DNA of 64,000 nucleotides from Cohnella lubricantis (GTDB lineage Bacteria > Bacillota > Bacilli > Paenibacillales > Paenibacillaceae), in the NCBI RefSeq assembly GCF_014212015.1, contig NZ_JACJVN010000006.1:15063-79062 (forward strand), read 5' to 3'. Below are positions 17,317-25,963 of the stretch, in pieces (positions within the stretch are counted from its first letter, which is position 1; each line of letters begins with the position of its first letter). The position numbers and the translations under genes were made by a program. The notes beneath the pieces were generated by a model that was given only the letters and a program-made list of their open reading frames with translations, searched no databases and was not told the DNA's origin.

Positions 17317-18948
17317 ATGTCAAGAAAGTTAACGAATCCAAATCGACGGGTAAGTTCACTGCTTGCAGGCACGATGATTCTAGCCTTGTTGGCGGCATGC
17401 TCCGGCAATAATGGCAACAATGGAGCGGCCAGTACCTCGCCTTCAAGCGGAGCAAGCCCAAGCGCATCCGCATCGGCGGCCGCAGCCGATTACGGCGACA
17501 CGGGCGGTCTGACGCTGCCAATCGTGAGCGAACCTACAGAGATCACTTGGATGCTCGTAGGCGAGCATGACGTGAATGATCTGCTGGTAGCGAAGGAGAT
17601 CGAGAAGCGTACTGGCATTAAAGTGAACTTCCAGACGGTCTCCAGCGCGCAGTATCAAGACAAGCTGAGCGTTACGCTGGCTTCCGGCGATCTTCCGGAT
17701 ATCGTCCACGGCGTGCCGATGAACGAATTGAAGGAGATGGGGCAAGAGGGAGCGGTCGTGGCCATTAACGACTATGCCGATCAATTGCCTAACTTCAAGA
17801 AGCTGTATGTGGACGAGAACCCTTGGGTTGCTACCTCTTATGGCGATGAGAACGGCAAGATGTACTCGTGGCCGATCTATGAGCTGAACCGCGACGTCAA
17901 CCACGGATTCATGTACCGCAAAGATATCCTAGATGCGAATAACATTGAGCCATGGACGGATACGGAGAGCTTCTATCAAGTGCTGAAGAAGCTGAAGGAG
18001 ATCTACCCGGACTCTTACCCGTATGCCTCTAAGAATACCACCGCCATCTTTGGAGACTGGGCCTATGGATGGGGAATCGGGTCTTCCGAATATCCGCTGT
18101 TCTATGATGAGAGCGATGGACAATGGAAGTTGGCATCCCACACGCAAGCTCATAAAGATCAGCTTGACTTCATGAAGAAGCTATACACGGAAGGTCTCAT
18201 AGACCCGGAGTTCATCACGGATACATCCGATTCTTGGACATCGAAGATGACAACAGATCGATCCTTCGTCACTTGGGATTGGATCGGCCGTCTGGATCTG
18301 TTCTATAACCAAGTGAAGGATGCGAATCCGAACTATGACCTGCGTTATGGTTTGCCGGTAGGTCCTACTGGGCATATCCGTACGCTTCCGAAGATTGATG
18401 GCAGCTGGGGCATTGCGGTATCCAATAACAAGAACAAGGAGATCTCGCTTAAGCTGCTGGACTATCTGACGAGCCCATCCGGTTCGGAGTTGATCACGAT
18501 TGGCGTCGAAGGCGTCAACTTCGAGTGGGATGCCAATGGCAAGCCGGTCTATCCGGAGCTAGCGGATGTAGGCGTCGTCGATATTACGGTGCTGTCCGAG
18601 AAGTATGGCATGTGGCTGGAGGGAGCTTACCTGCGTCCTGACCATCGCAGCGTATACTTCAACTACACCGAGAAGGAGCAAGAAGCGCAAGATTTGATTA
18701 ATGAAGGTCAGCGCTATGAAGCATTCGATCCGCTGCTGAACTTCACGGCGGATGAAGTGGAACGCATCGCGGATTTGAAGGCTTCCATCAAGACGGCTTC
18801 TGAAGAATTCAATACCAAATACATTCTCGACCCTGCTTATGGCGAGTCGCAATGGAATGATTGGGTTGCTCGTGCCGATTCCTTAGGTGTCACGGAGCTG
18901 GTGGAGATCTATAATGCGGCGCAAGCCCGTTATGACGCCGCCCAATAA
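17317..18948 (+). CDS. Sugar ABC transporter substrate-binding lipoprotein (LplA type)
   Basis: A 543-residue extracellular solute-binding protein. The signal ends in a lipobox LLAAC with Cys28 as lipidation site, followed by a Ser/Ala/Gly-rich linker (residues 29-65). The mature domain begins around EPTEITWMLVG and has the long two-lobe form typical of LplA-type oligosaccharide binders in Paenibacillus. GGGAGGAA lies six bases before the ATG. The two permeases downstream complete the membrane part; no ATPase is encoded here, as is usual because such importers share an MsmX-type ATPase. A hairpin separates it from the permeases. The ligand is probably an oligosaccharide from the polymer attacked by the neighbouring surface enzymes. 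Confidence 0.92.
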   Translation: MSRKLTNPNRRVSSLLAGTMILALLAACSGNNGNNGAASTSPSSGASPSASASAAAADYGDTGGLTLPIVSEPTEITWMLVGEHDVNDLLVAKEIEKRTGIKVNFQTVSSAQYQDKLSVTLASGDLPDIVHGVPMNELKEMGQEGAVVAINDYADQLPNFKKLYVDENPWVATSYGDENGKMYSWPIYELNRDVNHGFMYRKDILDANNIEPWTDTESFYQVLKKLKEIYPDSYPYASKNTTAIFGDWAYGWGIGSSEYPLFYDESDGQWKLASHTQAHKDQLDFMKKLYTEGLIDPEFITDTSDSWTSKMTTDRSFVTWDWIGRLDLFYNQVKDANPNYDLRYGLPVGPTGHIRTLPKIDGSWGIAVSNNKNKEISLKLLDYLTSPSGSELITIGVEGVNFEWDANGKPVYPELADVGVVDITVLSEKYGMWLEGAYLRPDHRSVYFNYTEKEQEAQDLINEGQRYEAFDPLLNFTADEVERIADLKASIKTASEEFNTKYILDPAYGESQWNDWVARADSLGVTELVEIYNAAQARYDAAQ

Positions 18949-18967
18949 CAACGGACATCTAACTCGA

Positions 18968-18999
18968 ACGGCGGCGCTAACGTTGTTTAGTGCCGCCGT
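18968..18999 (+). other. Intercistronic stem-loop between binding protein and permeases
   Basis: A 13-bp stem (ACGGCGGC, a G-T wobble, CTAA, and their complements) closes a six-base loop. No T run follows, so it is more likely an mRNA-stabilising or processing hairpin that raises binding-protein level over permease level than a full terminator. Confidence 0.6.
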
Positions 19000-19021
19000 C
19001 TCGACCAGAGGAGGCTAGAGA

Positions 19022-19987
19022 ATGCCGGATTCTAACGCCGGGATCATAGAGGCCATGCCCAATGCGCCGTCTGCGAGCCGGCTGGCCAGATTAGGCAAGC
19101 GAATCGTTAGAGATCGCCAGCTGCTCATCCTTTTTACCCCATGCATTGTCTTCTACTTGGTGTTCCGATACGGGCCATTATATGGTCTTATTATTGCGTT
19201 CAAGGACTATAGCGTGTTCAAAGGCATTATCGATAGTCCATGGGTGGGCCTGGAGAACTTCGAGAAGTTCTTTAATGCGCCGGAATTCTGGCAACTGTTC
19301 CGCAACACCTTCTTGCTAGGCTTCTTAACGCTGGTGTTCTCGTTCCCGGTCCCCATTCTACTGGCGGTGCTGCTGAATGAGATTCGCCTGACCTGGTTCA
19401 AGAAGTTCGTTCAGACCGCCAGCTACCTGCCGACATTCCTCTCCGTCGTCATCATCTCCAGCATGATTATCGACTTCCTGTCTCCAACGAACGGAGTCGT
19501 CAATAAGCTCTTGAATATGTTCGGAATTGGCGGCAAGTACTTCTTGATTGATCCGGATTGGTTCCGTCCGATCTACATTATGTCCGAGATCTGGACGAAT
19601 TCGGGATATGAATCGATCGTGTATCTGGCGGCGGTCGCCGGCATCAGTCCGACTCTATATGAAGCGGCGAAGGTGGACGGGGCCGGCCGCTTCCGCATGA
19701 TGTTCAACGTCACGATTCCAAGCATCATGCCGACGATCTTAATCATGTTGATCCTCAAGACGGGACAGATGATTACGATCGGCTATGAGAAGGTGCTTCT
19801 GCTGTACAACACGATGACCTATGATGTAGCGGATGTGTTCTCCACCTTCGTCTACCGCAAAGGTCTGCTGGGCAATGATTACAGCTATGGCGCTGCGGTC
19901 GGCTTGTTCGAGGCATTCGTCGCTATGGCGCTGCTGCTCATCTCGAACCACGTAAGCAAGCGAATGGGAGGTAACGGGCTATGGTAG
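19022..19987 (+). CDS. Sugar ABC transporter permease (LplB type)
   Basis: A 321-residue inner-membrane permease with six hydrophobic segments starting near residue 35 (LLILFTPCIVFYLVF). The conserved cytoplasmic EAA loop reads YEAAKVDGAGRFRMMF followed by TIPSIMPT and contacts the shared ATPase. A GGAGG site precedes the ATG. Its stop overlaps the second permease by 7 nt, so the two are co-translated and form the heterodimeric channel for the LplA-type lipoprotein. Family membership is clear; the transported sugar is unknown. Confidence 0.92.
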   Translation: MPDSNAGIIEAMPNAPSASRLARLGKRIVRDRQLLILFTPCIVFYLVFRYGPLYGLIIAFKDYSVFKGIIDSPWVGLENFEKFFNAPEFWQLFRNTFLLGFLTLVFSFPVPILLAVLLNEIRLTWFKKFVQTASYLPTFLSVVIISSMIIDFLSPTNGVVNKLLNMFGIGGKYFLIDPDWFRPIYIMSEIWTNSGYESIVYLAAVAGISPTLYEAAKVDGAGRFRMMFNVTIPSIMPTILIMLILKTGQMITIGYEKVLLLYNTMTYDVADVFSTFVYRKGLLGNDYSYGAAVGLFEAFVAMALLLISNHVSKRMGGNGLW

Positions 19988-20844
19988 GACAACGCCGCTT
20001 CGGTCTATTTGACGCTCTGAATGCGATCGTGCTTCTTGCCATAGCTTGTTCGACGATTCTGCCGCTCGTGTATATCGCAGTCGTATCGGTTAGCGATACA
20101 GCCAGCGTAACGCAGGGCAAAGTATTTCTAATTCCACGAGGCTTTAATCTTCATGCTTATGCTCAGGTGCTGGCGGATACCCGTATTCCCAGGGCGTATC
20201 TGAACACGATTATGTATACGGCGCTCGGCACCTTCATCAACCTGTTGATGACCTGCCTGGCCGCTTATCCATTAGCGCAGCGCGGGTTCGTCGGACGCAA
20301 ATATTGGATGTTCCTCATCGTCATCACGATGTTCTTGAACCCCGGCATCATTCCGAACTACCTGATCGTGAAGGATCTGGGGATGCTTGACTCGGTGTGG
20401 GCGCTGGTCATTCCGAATGCGATCTGGACGTTCCAGCTGATCATCCTGAAGAGCTTCTTCGAAGGCAGCTCGTCTGCCATTCGGGAGGCGGCGAAGGTGG
20501 ACGGAGCCTCGGAGTACCGGATTCTATTCAACATCATGCTGCCGCTGTCGAAGCCGGCGCTGGCTTCCATCGCCTTGTTCTACTTCATCGGGCATTGGAA
20601 CAGCTACTTCCTCCCGATGATCTACCTGAATACCGATTCGCTGTACCCGCTTCAGGTCATTCTGCGCGACATGCTGGTGTTCAGCGAAGATACGGGCTCC
20701 CGGCTGGTTGAAGCCGCTGCGCTGGCGCCTCAAGCGAAGAAGAATGCCACGATCGTGCTCGCGATGATTCCGGTGCTGATGATTTATCCATTCGCGCAGA
20801 AGTACTTCGCCAAGGGAGTCATGCTGGGTTCTGAGAAAGGGTAA
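19981..20844 (+). CDS. Sugar ABC transporter permease (LplC type)
   Basis: A 287-residue second permease with six membrane helices. The EAA loop is REAAKVDGASEYRILF followed by IMLPLSKPA. The C-terminus ends in YFAKGVMLGSEKG, typical of LplC/YtcP-type permeases. GGGAGG inside the end of the preceding gene provides its ribosome site. It pairs with the LplB-type subunit. The AraC-type regulator starts 90 bases downstream and probably belongs to the same regulon. Confidence 0.92.
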   Translation: MVGQRRFGLFDALNAIVLLAIACSTILPLVYIAVVSVSDTASVTQGKVFLIPRGFNLHAYAQVLADTRIPRAYLNTIMYTALGTFINLLMTCLAAYPLAQRGFVGRKYWMFLIVITMFLNPGIIPNYLIVKDLGMLDSVWALVIPNAIWTFQLIILKSFFEGSSSAIREAAKVDGASEYRILFNIMLPLSKPALASIALFYFIGHWNSYFLPMIYLNTDSLYPLQVILRDMLVFSEDTGSRLVEAAALAPQAKKNATIVLAMIPVLMIYPFAQKYFAKGVMLGSEKG

Positions 20845-20934
20845 GGGGAACATGATGACTCGGGCGCAGTCGGTACGCTAGCTTGTTAGCCGTTCGTTGT
20901 CGGCGCAGGTACGAGAACAGTGGAAAGGCAGAGG

Positions 20935-23223
20935 ATGATTCAGATGAGACGATTCGTTACGAACCTGGGAATTACGCAGATCTTCCTATCGTTGCTATTG
21001 GTTATTCTCCTTATGTCGGCGTCCACCTACTCGATCTACCGCGCCTCGATCTCCAACATCTATGGCAACATCAAGGAGAATAACGAGATCGCTACGCAAT
21101 CGGCGATGCAATATATCGATAACGCCTTCCAGACGATCAATCATCTGATTCGTTCGCTTGAGCAGATGCCGCCGTATGAATATCCGGTCATGGAGAACGG
21201 GAATTTAGATTCCGTGCAGGCAAGGCAGTTCATTAGCAACATGACCTCGCTGATGACGACGGCCGATTATATCGATGAGATTATCGTTCTGTTCGACAAT
21301 GAGGATCTCGCTATCACGACCAAGGGAACGATTGACATCGACTTGCTGTTCAACAACAAGTATATGAATCCGACCTATTCGGCCAGCTATTGGAAGCAGT
21401 ATCTAAACACGGAGCATTACTTCAAAGTATTTCCGAGCTCGGAGTATCAAGTCCACTACACGGATAATCAATCGAACTACAAAGAAGAGCTCATGTTCGT
21501 CGTGAGCGATAATCATTACACCAAGAGCGAGAAGAATATCATCATCATTCTGGATACGAATCAATTAATCGCGCATCTCGGGCAGACGACGCTGATTCCG
21601 GGCTCATCCTTGAAGATATTGGACCAGAATCAGAACACGATATTTAGTACGGACCATAATCTGGAGCTTGTCGAAGTGATTAATGATCTGTTCGTCTCCG
21701 ATCAGCCGGGCAATCGTTCGGAGATCTCGCTGAAGGACAACGACTTCGAGTACACCGTGTATACTTCGGACTACAACAACTTCGTCTATATTAGCAAGGT
21801 TCCTTATGAATTCAAGAATTTGAACGCCGTTGCGCACGGCAATCGGACGATCATCTGGATCAGCATCGCGAGCGCCGTCCTGCTGTCTCTCTTGTTAAGC
21901 ATCTATCTGTACCGTCCGGTAAGGAAGATCATGAAGCTACTTGGCGGCGAGAACAGCAAGGGAGACGACTTCAGTAAGATCCAGAGCGGCATCACGAAGC
22001 TGCGGCAGGAGAATCAACAGTACGCCAATCAGCTGGTCTATGTGGATTCCGAGCTGAAGCGCTCGACATTCCTGCAGATGATCGACGATTACACCCATAG
22101 CGGCGAGCATGAGCTTCAGCTGCAGAAGTATTACCCTAGCTTCTTCAATGCGAACTACTTCGTGATGGCATTGGTTCAGGTTCGCGAGAGATCGGTGCTC
22201 AAAGGCTATTCCTTGCCCGTCGAGTCGATTGCCGATCATATCCGGAGCTGCTTGGCCCAAGAGGACGTCGAAGCGCAGGCGTTCCACTATCTGCATGACC
22301 AATTCTTCGTTCTGGTCTCCCTTCGCCAAGCCAATGAACGAGAAGCGGTTCTGCGCAGAATCGGCCGGGCGTTCGCGAGATTGGAGAAGGAGAGCTTAAT
22401 CGGATTCGTGCTGCGGGCATGCGTGAGCAAGGCCTATCGAACAACGATCGACAACGGTAGAAATGCCTATAGAGATGTAGAGAACGCTTATAAATATCGC
22501 AATGTCAATGCCGCGGCCAAGGTCATGGACGCCGATCAGATTCCATTCGTCTGGAACGTCTATCTTCCCTATGAGCAGATGGAGAAAATGACAAACTACA
22601 TGATGAACGGAAGGGTCGAGGAGAGCATAGCGATCATCAAAGTGATGCTGAAGGAGAATATCGAGCGCAATATTCACGATCATCAGTTCAAGTTCGTGGC
22701 GTCGTCCATCTTCTTCTATCTGTTCCGCCAGATCGGCAGCATGACGCACTCCGTGCGCGAGCTGTACCGCATCGAGAATGAATTCGTGCTGAAGCTGGAA
22801 TACGCCAACCAATATGACGAGATCGAGAATGCCATTATGGAGGCCGTAGAGCAATTGGCCAAGTATGGAGGCCGAACGGTGGAGGCGAAGCTGAATCCCG
22901 CGTTCATCGCGCAATATATTGAGCTTCACTACATGGAGAATCTGTACTTGGACCATATAGCCAAGGTGATGGACACGACGCCGAAATACTTCTCGAATTA
23001 CTTCAAGAAGACGTTCGATATCAACTATATTGAATATTTGAACAAGGTTCGGCTGTCCCATGCCAGAACGATGCTGAAGGAGACGAGCCTGTCCATCGGC
23101 GAGATCGGCGAGAAGACAGGCTACTTGAATTCGTCTACCTTCACGACAACGTTCAAGAAGTATTACGGCATCTCTCCAAGCGAGTACAGAAGGCAAGCGA
23201 TCGGCAAGGACGAGGGCGCGTGA
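20935..23223 (+). CDS. Membrane-bound AraC-family regulator (YesS-like)
   Basis: A 762-residue regulator with two membrane helices (about 14-36 and 297-321) enclosing an extracellular sensing domain of some 260 residues. A cytoplasmic linker and a C-terminal AraC HTH follow (MDTTPKYFSNYFKKTF, then EIGEKTGYLNSSTFTTTFKK and GISPSEYR). I chose ATG 20935 because GGAAAGG lies six bases upstream; GTG 20920 and ATG 20944 are alternatives. The one-component architecture senses sugars outside the cell and controls a neighbouring LplABC importer, as for YesS and similar proteins. It is placed directly after that importer here. It ends four bases from a convergent acetyltransferase gene. Confidence 0.88.
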   Translation: MIQMRRFVTNLGITQIFLSLLLVILLMSASTYSIYRASISNIYGNIKENNEIATQSAMQYIDNAFQTINHLIRSLEQMPPYEYPVMENGNLDSVQARQFISNMTSLMTTADYIDEIIVLFDNEDLAITTKGTIDIDLLFNNKYMNPTYSASYWKQYLNTEHYFKVFPSSEYQVHYTDNQSNYKEELMFVVSDNHYTKSEKNIIIILDTNQLIAHLGQTTLIPGSSLKILDQNQNTIFSTDHNLELVEVINDLFVSDQPGNRSEISLKDNDFEYTVYTSDYNNFVYISKVPYEFKNLNAVAHGNRTIIWISIASAVLLSLLLSIYLYRPVRKIMKLLGGENSKGDDFSKIQSGITKLRQENQQYANQLVYVDSELKRSTFLQMIDDYTHSGEHELQLQKYYPSFFNANYFVMALVQVRERSVLKGYSLPVESIADHIRSCLAQEDVEAQAFHYLHDQFFVLVSLRQANEREAVLRRIGRAFARLEKESLIGFVLRACVSKAYRTTIDNGRNAYRDVENAYKYRNVNAAAKVMDADQIPFVWNVYLPYEQMEKMTNYMMNGRVEESIAIIKVMLKENIERNIHDHQFKFVASSIFFYLFRQIGSMTHSVRELYRIENEFVLKLEYANQYDEIENAIMEAVEQLAKYGGRTVEAKLNPAFIAQYIELHYMENLYLDHIAKVMDTTPKYFSNYFKKTFDINYIEYLNKVRLSHARTMLKETSLSIGEIGEKTGYLNSSTFTTTFKKYYGISPSEYRRQAIGKDEGA

Positions 23224-23227
23224 AGAG

Positions 23228-24448
23228 CTAGAATTTGTCGGTCAGGTAAAATACGGCTTGCTGCTTCGGGAACAGCGTTCGCAGGATTGCTGAAGCGGCC
23301 GAATCCGCCTGTCTCGGCCGATCTATGCCGCCGCTCGCTTCCTCATAGCCGAAGATGACGCTGGAGATAAGCTGCCACGGATCGAGCTGCAGCGATTCAT
23401 ATGCCGCGAAGGGGTCGGCTTGCTGCGAGACGGCAAGCTTGCGGTCAGCGTAATTCAGCCAGAACCGATCCTCCCCCGCTCGCAGCTCGAGATGCAGCTT
23501 CTGCTCCGCATATTCGCTGCTGCGGATTCGATGCTCCAGCTCCGGCCGCAGCTTCTGCAGCATCGAGCGGCAATGGATCATTTTCCACATCGAGATGTTG
23601 AGGTCTAGTTGTTCGGCTTGAGGCTGCTGCTTGTAATACTCGGCGAGCGGATGATCGTCCGGCAGCTTAGCTAGTACATGCTTCGCGTGAGGCCTAAGCT
23701 GACCTAGAGCGGTGAACAGCGCAACAACTGCGCTCGCGGCTTCAGGAAGATAGACCAGCTCTTGAATGAACACCTTCGCTTGGTCGGACTTCTCGATCAG
23801 CCCATAGGCGACGATGCGGCCGTTATGACGCACGAGTAAGCAATCCGCCTGGGTCCAGGCCGGCCAGAGCAGCAGATCGTTCCAATACGCTTCGTCCCGA
23901 ATCAGCGTGTAAGTGCGTCCGTCGTTGTATTGCTCATAGATGTGCCGAAGCTGATCGAGATATTGGGCTTCGAACGGGACGATCTCATAGCCCGCAGGCG
24001 GTTCGATCGGATCGGGCTTAGGCATGGAACAGCCCTTCTCGGGAATGAGCTTCCATCCAGCCTTCTCGTAGAAGGCGTGAATAATCGCCAGCAGCAGGCT
24101 AGCGTCATAATCGTTCTGCTTCATCCATTCCGTCTGGGCGCGCAGCAGGCTCTGTGCAAGTCCTATGCCGCGATAGCACGGATCGGTGCCGACGCTGCCG
24201 ATTCCTCCGATCTTGAGGACGGCCTGTCCAACGCGAATGTGAAGGGGGAAAATCTGGATCGTCGACGCCACCTTCCCCTCTACGGTCGCGAACCAAGTTG
24301 TCTGTGGATCGTAGGAGGAATCGTTCAGTAAGCGGTCTTGGAAGAACGCCTTCCCGACGGGAAAGACCTCGCCCAGGATGTTGAAGATGTCCTCTAGCTG
24401 CTGAGGAGAAGGGGCATTGGCTACCGTAATCGACGGCTGGCTTGTCAT
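23228..24448 (-). CDS. Eis-like GNAT N-acetyltransferase
   Basis: A 406-residue protein with a GNAT domain in the first 150 residues. The acetyl-CoA loop motif is CYRGIGLAQSLLRAQ, then HAFYEKAGW. A middle region and a C-terminal part resembling an SCP2-like fold give the length of Eis-type acetyltransferases, which acylate amines. The start is supported by GGAGG seven bases upstream on the minus strand. It is convergent with the AraC regulator and divergent from the FAD oxidoreductase operon, so it is probably regulated separately. The substrate cannot be told. Confidence 0.8.
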   Translation of the reverse strand: MTSQPSITVANAPSPQQLEDIFNILGEVFPVGKAFFQDRLLNDSSYDPQTTWFATVEGKVASTIQIFPLHIRVGQAVLKIGGIGSVGTDPCYRGIGLAQSLLRAQTEWMKQNDYDASLLLAIIHAFYEKAGWKLIPEKGCSMPKPDPIEPPAGYEIVPFEAQYLDQLRHIYEQYNDGRTYTLIRDEAYWNDLLLWPAWTQADCLLVRHNGRIVAYGLIEKSDQAKVFIQELVYLPEAASAVVALFTALGQLRPHAKHVLAKLPDDHPLAEYYKQQPQAEQLDLNISMWKMIHCRSMLQKLRPELEHRIRSSEYAEQKLHLELRAGEDRFWLNYADRKLAVSQQADPFAAYESLQLDPWQLISSVIFGYEEASGGIDRPRQADSAASAILRTLFPKQQAVFYLTDKF

Positions 24449-24583
24449 GTAAGAACCTCCGATGCTTCGTAATTAATCAAAAAAGAGCGAATTTTTTGTC
24501 ATCATACAGGATTTGCCACGTCGGCTCAATAGTTTTGGATTTAGAAGAAGATTTAGTGCCCGATGAACAAAGGAGCGGAGTGC

Positions 24584-25963
24584 ATGGATCAGCATCCACG
24601 GATCAACAGCTATGATGTCGTCGTGCTAGGAGGCGGACCGGCGGGGATCGCCGCTGCTATCAGCGCTGCGCGTAACGGAGCCTATACGCTGCTGGTCGAA
24701 CGATACGGATTCCTGGGCGGCATGTCCACCGCAGCCTTGGTGTATCCTTGGATGACCTTCCATTCGGCTGCCGGAGAGCAGGTCATTCAAGGCATCGCCC
24801 AAGAGATCGTGGAACGGCTGCAGGAGCGGGGCGGGTCGCCCGGACATCTGAGAGACACGATCGGCTTCACCTACTCCTTAACGCCCTATCATTCTGAGAT
24901 TTATAAGGTTGTTGCCCAGGAGATGCTGCAGGAGAGCGGCGCGGAGGTGCTGCTGCATACTTCGGCGATCGAGGTGAAGGCCGAGCGTGGCGCTATTCAG
25001 AGCGTGACCCTCTACAACAAGAGCGGTATTCATCACGTCGAGGGAAAATTCTATATCGATGCCACGGGGGATGCGGACATCGCTCATCGGGCGGGCGCTC
25101 CTTGGGAGCAAGGCAACGCGCAGCAGAAGGTTCAGCCCATGACGATGAAGTTCCGTATGAAGGGCGTTCGGCTCGATCTCGTGAAGGCATATATCAAGGA
25201 GCATCGCGATCAATTCTACGAGAAGACGTTATTTGACCAGTTGGACGATCTGCCTCTCACGTCTGTGTCCGGATTCTATGAGCTGTGGGAGCAAGCCAAG
25301 CTCTCGATTCCCCGCGAAGGCGTGCTGTTCTTCACGGGTCCCGGCGCAGACGAGGCGCTGATTAATGTGTCGCGGGTGACGGGCCTGGATCCGACAGATG
25401 CGGCAGACCTGACCAAGGCGGAGCTGGAGGGAAGGCGGCAGGTGCTGGAGTTAGAGCAGTTCTTCAAGGCTTCTATTCCCGGCTTCGAGCAGGCATCCAT
25501 CTCCGGAGTAGGCACACAGATTGGCGTTCGCGAGACGAGACGCATCATCGGCCATTATGTGCTGAACGGACACGACGTCTTGGATGCCCGCCGCTTCCCC
25601 GATGTCATCGCGCGAAGCGGGTACCCGATCGACATTCATAACCCGGAGGGCAAAGGCATTACGGCCAACTTCATACGCGAAGGCGGCGCTTATGATATTC
25701 CGTATCGCTGCCTGGTTCCTCAGCAGGTGACGAATCTGCTCTTGGCCGGCCGCTGCATCTCCACTACGCATGAAGCGCAGGCGACAACGCGATTGACGCC
25801 GAGCTGCATGGCGATCGGCCAAGCGGCAGGGACGGCGGCCGCTCTGGCGGTCAGCTATCAATGCAGCAATAGCGAGGTTCCGATCGAGGCCTTGCAGAAG
25901 CGGTTGGTCGAGCAGCGCGCGGAGCTTGGCTTGCGGAAGGAGCACGCATCCGATGAGCAGTGA
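24584..25963 (+). CDS. FAD-dependent oxidoreductase
   Basis: A 459-residue flavoprotein. The dinucleotide-binding motif LGGGPAG is at residues 15-21, followed by LLVERYGFLGGMSTA. YIDATGDADIA and the C-terminal LLLAGRCIS and MAIGQAAGTAAALA belong to the FAD_oxidored family (PF12831 type) common in sugar and organic-acid loci. ATG 24584 is preferred because AAAGGAG lies eight bases upstream; ATG 24563 lacks a site. It is the first gene of a five-gene operon and its stop overlaps the next start by 11 nt. It probably oxidises a hydroxyl group of the imported sugar; the substrate is inference. Confidence 0.85.
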   Translation: MDQHPRINSYDVVVLGGGPAGIAAAISAARNGAYTLLVERYGFLGGMSTAALVYPWMTFHSAAGEQVIQGIAQEIVERLQERGGSPGHLRDTIGFTYSLTPYHSEIYKVVAQEMLQESGAEVLLHTSAIEVKAERGAIQSVTLYNKSGIHHVEGKFYIDATGDADIAHRAGAPWEQGNAQQKVQPMTMKFRMKGVRLDLVKAYIKEHRDQFYEKTLFDQLDDLPLTSVSGFYELWEQAKLSIPREGVLFFTGPGADEALINVSRVTGLDPTDAADLTKAELEGRRQVLELEQFFKASIPGFEQASISGVGTQIGVRETRRIIGHYVLNGHDVLDARRFPDVIARSGYPIDIHNPEGKGITANFIREGGAYDIPYRCLVPQQVTNLLLAGRCISTTHEAQATTRLTPSCMAIGQAAGTAAALAVSYQCSNSEVPIEALQKRLVEQRAELGLRKEHASDEQ

